Below are positions 5,453-7,035 of a DNA stretch of 7,035 bases, in pieces. The notes under the pieces were generated by a model. It was not told the origin of the DNA. It made no database searches and saw nothing but the letters and a program-made list of their open reading frames with translations. A program made the position numbers and the translations under genes. Where the stretch lies: the NCBI GenBank assembly GCA_026998145.1, contig JALTRC010000622.1, positions 1-7,035 of the forward strand. The letters are read 5' to 3'. How positions within the stretch are numbered: the stretch's first letter is position 1; every line of letters starts with the position of its first letter. Source of the DNA: Gammaproteobacteria bacterium (GTDB lineage Bacteria > Pseudomonadota > Gammaproteobacteria > SZUA-229).

Positions 5453-6798
5453 TGCTGTCCCGACTGGAAAAAATTCTAAACGCCGAGCTGCATGGCGGCG
5501 ATGTGGATTTTGAGCGGGTTTCCATTGATGGCCGAACCTTGCAGCCCGGCGATTTATATATTGCCCTTAAGGGTGAGCGTTTTGATGGTCATGATTTTAT
5601 TGAACAGGCTAAACAGGCCGGCGCCTGCGCGGCGATTGTCAGCCAGCTGTCAGAGCTTGATCTGCCTCAGCTAAAGGTGGATGACACCCGTCAGGCGCTG
5701 GCTGAACTGGCTGCGGAAAAGCGTCAGCAATTTCAGGGCAAGTTAATTGCCGTGACCGGCAGCAATGGCAAAACCACGGTAAAGGAAATGCTGGCCTGTA
5801 TTCTCGGCAGCAAGGGCAAGGTGCTGGCCACTCAGGGGAATTTCAATAATGACATTGGCCTGCCACTGACCCTGCTGCGATTGCAGGCAGATGATGAATA
5901 TGCAGTGATCGAAATGGGCGCCAATCATCCCGGCGAAATTTTTCAGCTCAGCAATATTGCCCAGCCGGATGTGGCGCTGATTACCAATGCAGGCCCGGCC
6001 CATCTGGAAGGTTTTGGTTCCTTAAAAGGAGTGGCCCAGGCCAAGGGTGAAATCTTTAGCGGCCTGTTTATTCAGGGCACCGGCATTATTAACGGGGATG
6101 ATATTTTTGCCGATGACTGGCTGGCACTGTGCAAAGGTAAAAACACCCTGGTGTTCGGCCTGAAAAATCAACAGGCGGATGTTAAAGGCGAGTATCAGCC
6201 AACGCAGGCAGGCGCTCAGCTTGTGGTGCAATACCAGCAGCAACAGGCTCAGTGTCAGCTGCCGGTGCCCGGTGAACATAATGTGATGAACGGGCTGGCG
6301 GCAATTACTGCGTCTCTGGCGGTGGGCCTGAGTTTACAGGAGGCCTGCAAGGCGCTGGAAGCCTTCGCGCCTGTGGCCGGTCGTTTGAATATGCATCGTC
6401 TGGAAAACGGCGCCTGTGTGATTGATGACAGCTATAACGCCAACCCCGCCTCTCTGGAAGCCGGTTTAAAAGTATTAAAGCAGCTGCCCGGCCGTCACTG
6501 GCTGGTGCTGGGGGATATGGGCGAGCTTGGAGAAAATACCGAAGCCCTGCATTTTGATGCGGGGGTCAAGGCCAGCGAAGCCGGTGTGGACAGGCTGCTG
6601 GCGGTGGGTGAGCACTCAAAGGCAGCGGTCAAGGCCTTTGGTGAGCAGGGCAAACATTTTGCCTCCCAGCTGGCACTAATCGACTATTGCCGGCAATTTA
6701 TCGCAAAGGATCTGAATCTGTTAATCAAGGGTTCACGCACCATGAAAATGGAGCGGGTGGTGGACGCGCTAATTCATCCGGGTGCACCATGCTCTTAA
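5449..6798 (+). CDS. murF: UDP-MurNAc-tripeptide:D-alanyl-D-alanine ligase MurF
   Basis: MurF completes the cytoplasmic precursor by joining the dipeptide D-Ala-D-Ala to UDP-MurNAc-tripeptide with ATP. The 449 residues match the usual length (E. coli 452). The N-terminal domain carries GDLYIALKGERFDGHDFI at about 35-52. The central ATPase has the P-loop VTGSNGKTT with catalytic K108, followed by IEMGANHPGEI, TNAGPAHLEGFGS and VAQAKGEI, in which the lysine is the likely carbamylated residue. LPVPGEHNVMNGLAAI is the conserved helix entry, and the C-terminal domain begins near GRLNMHRL with D326-DSYNANP-333, LVLGDMGELGE and a final LIKGSRTMKMERVV. The start overlaps the murE stop as ATGA, with GGGGAGG upstream. 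The last 10 bases overlap mraY. Confidence 0.98.
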   Translation: MMLSRLEKILNAELHGGDVDFERVSIDGRTLQPGDLYIALKGERFDGHDFIEQAKQAGACAAIVSQLSELDLPQLKVDDTRQALAELAAEKRQQFQGKLIAVTGSNGKTTVKEMLACILGSKGKVLATQGNFNNDIGLPLTLLRLQADDEYAVIEMGANHPGEIFQLSNIAQPDVALITNAGPAHLEGFGSLKGVAQAKGEIFSGLFIQGTGIINGDDIFADDWLALCKGKNTLVFGLKNQQADVKGEYQPTQAGAQLVVQYQQQQAQCQLPVPGEHNVMNGLAAITASLAVGLSLQEACKALEAFAPVAGRLNMHRLENGACVIDDSYNANPASLEAGLKVLKQLPGRHWLVLGDMGELGENTEALHFDAGVKASEAGVDRLLAVGEHSKAAVKAFGEQGKHFASQLALIDYCRQFIAKDLNLLIKGSRTMKMERVVDALIHPGAPCS

Positions 6799-7035
6799 TA
6801 CTGGCTGATTATCTATCCCAATTTCACAGTGGTTTTGGCGTGGTTCACTACCTGACCCTGCGGGCCATTCTGGGCACCTTGACCGCCTTGCTGATTTCAC
6901 TGCTGATCGGCCCGAAAATGATCCGTCATCTGACCAGCTACAAAATTGGCCAGAATGTGCGTGATGACGGCCCGGAAAGTCACTTGTCCAAGGCGGGTAC
7001 ACCCACCATGGGCGGCACCCTGATTCTGGTGTCCA
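6789..7035 (+). CDS. mraY: Phospho-MurNAc-pentapeptide transferase MraY, N-terminal 82 residues (cut by window edge)
   Basis: MraY is the polytopic inner-membrane enzyme that transfers phospho-MurNAc-pentapeptide from UDP to undecaprenyl phosphate, making lipid I with release of UMP. The visible 82 residues begin MLLILADYLSQFHSGFGVV and match the E. coli N-terminus (MLVWLAEHLVKYYSGFNVF). The first membrane helix is about residues 22-42, ending at GPKMI. The first cytoplasmic loop holds NVRDDGPESHLSKAGTPTMGG at about 57-76, whose GPESH-SK-GTPTMGG core is strongly conserved in the family. The ATG at 6789 overlaps the end of murF by 10 bases and has no Shine-Dalgarno sequence. The frame is open to the right edge, so this is a window cut and not a truncation. 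By dcw order murD would be expected next. Confidence 0.97.
   Translation, partial: MLLILADYLSQFHSGFGVVHYLTLRAILGTLTALLISLLIGPKMIRHLTSYKIGQNVRDDGPESHLSKAGTPTMGGTLILVS

Noticed and set aside
6789..7035. mraY as a truncated gene or pseudogene
   Set aside because: The frame is open and conserved right up to the window edge, so the incompleteness is due to the cut.
561..7035. A hidden novel system or foreign gene within the dcw genes
   Set aside because: All seven genes are recognisable in canonical order with intact motifs; there is no cargo gene, integrase or insertion between them and no space for one.

Overview
This window is the promoter-proximal part of a bacterial division and cell-wall (dcw) cluster, all on the + strand. 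In order it holds the 3' end of the RNase P RNA gene (rnpB), a roughly 480-base intergenic region with a palindromic repeat and the mra promoter/operator, then mraZ, rsmH (mraW), ftsL, ftsI, murE, murF and the first 82 codons of mraY, which runs off the right edge. The protein sequences, the gene order and rnpB directly upstream of mraZ in the same orientation (as I recall for Pseudomonas) point to a gammaproteobacterium, probably Pseudomonadales or a Cellvibrio-like relative. MurE carries the DNPR signature of meso-diaminopimelate ligases, so the cell wall should be of the usual Gram-negative A1-gamma type. I cannot name the species.

Layout. Bases 1-79 are the rnpB tail. Bases 80-560 are non-coding: a weak hairpin after rnpB, an imperfect 72-base palindrome (114-185), an AT-rich stretch (241-420, about 33% G+C by my count, against roughly 55% in the genes), then a near-consensus sigma-70 promoter (433-462) followed at once by GTGG-type boxes at exact 10-base spacing (471-506), which match the known MraZ operator design. 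From 561 to the end the genes are packed without usable gaps: mraZ and rsmH are 2 bases apart, and every later junction overlaps by 4 to 10 bases.

How the genes work together. MraZ is the DNA-binding regulator of its own operon. RsmH methylates C1402 of 16S rRNA. FtsL and FtsI are septal proteins: FtsL is a bitopic coiled-coil scaffold and FtsI is the septal transpeptidase PBP3. MurE and MurF add meso-DAP and D-Ala-D-Ala to the UDP-MurNAc peptide, and MraY moves the finished phospho-MurNAc-pentapeptide onto undecaprenyl phosphate to give lipid I. One promoter therefore appears to feed precursor synthesis and septal cross-linking together.

I see no undescribed system here. Every gene is a recognisable, intact core gene. 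The points worth a second look are small: an extra hairpin in rnpB, the palindromic repeat between rnpB and mraZ, a possible fourth MraZ box, a mraZ start without a Shine-Dalgarno sequence, and the TTG start of ftsL.
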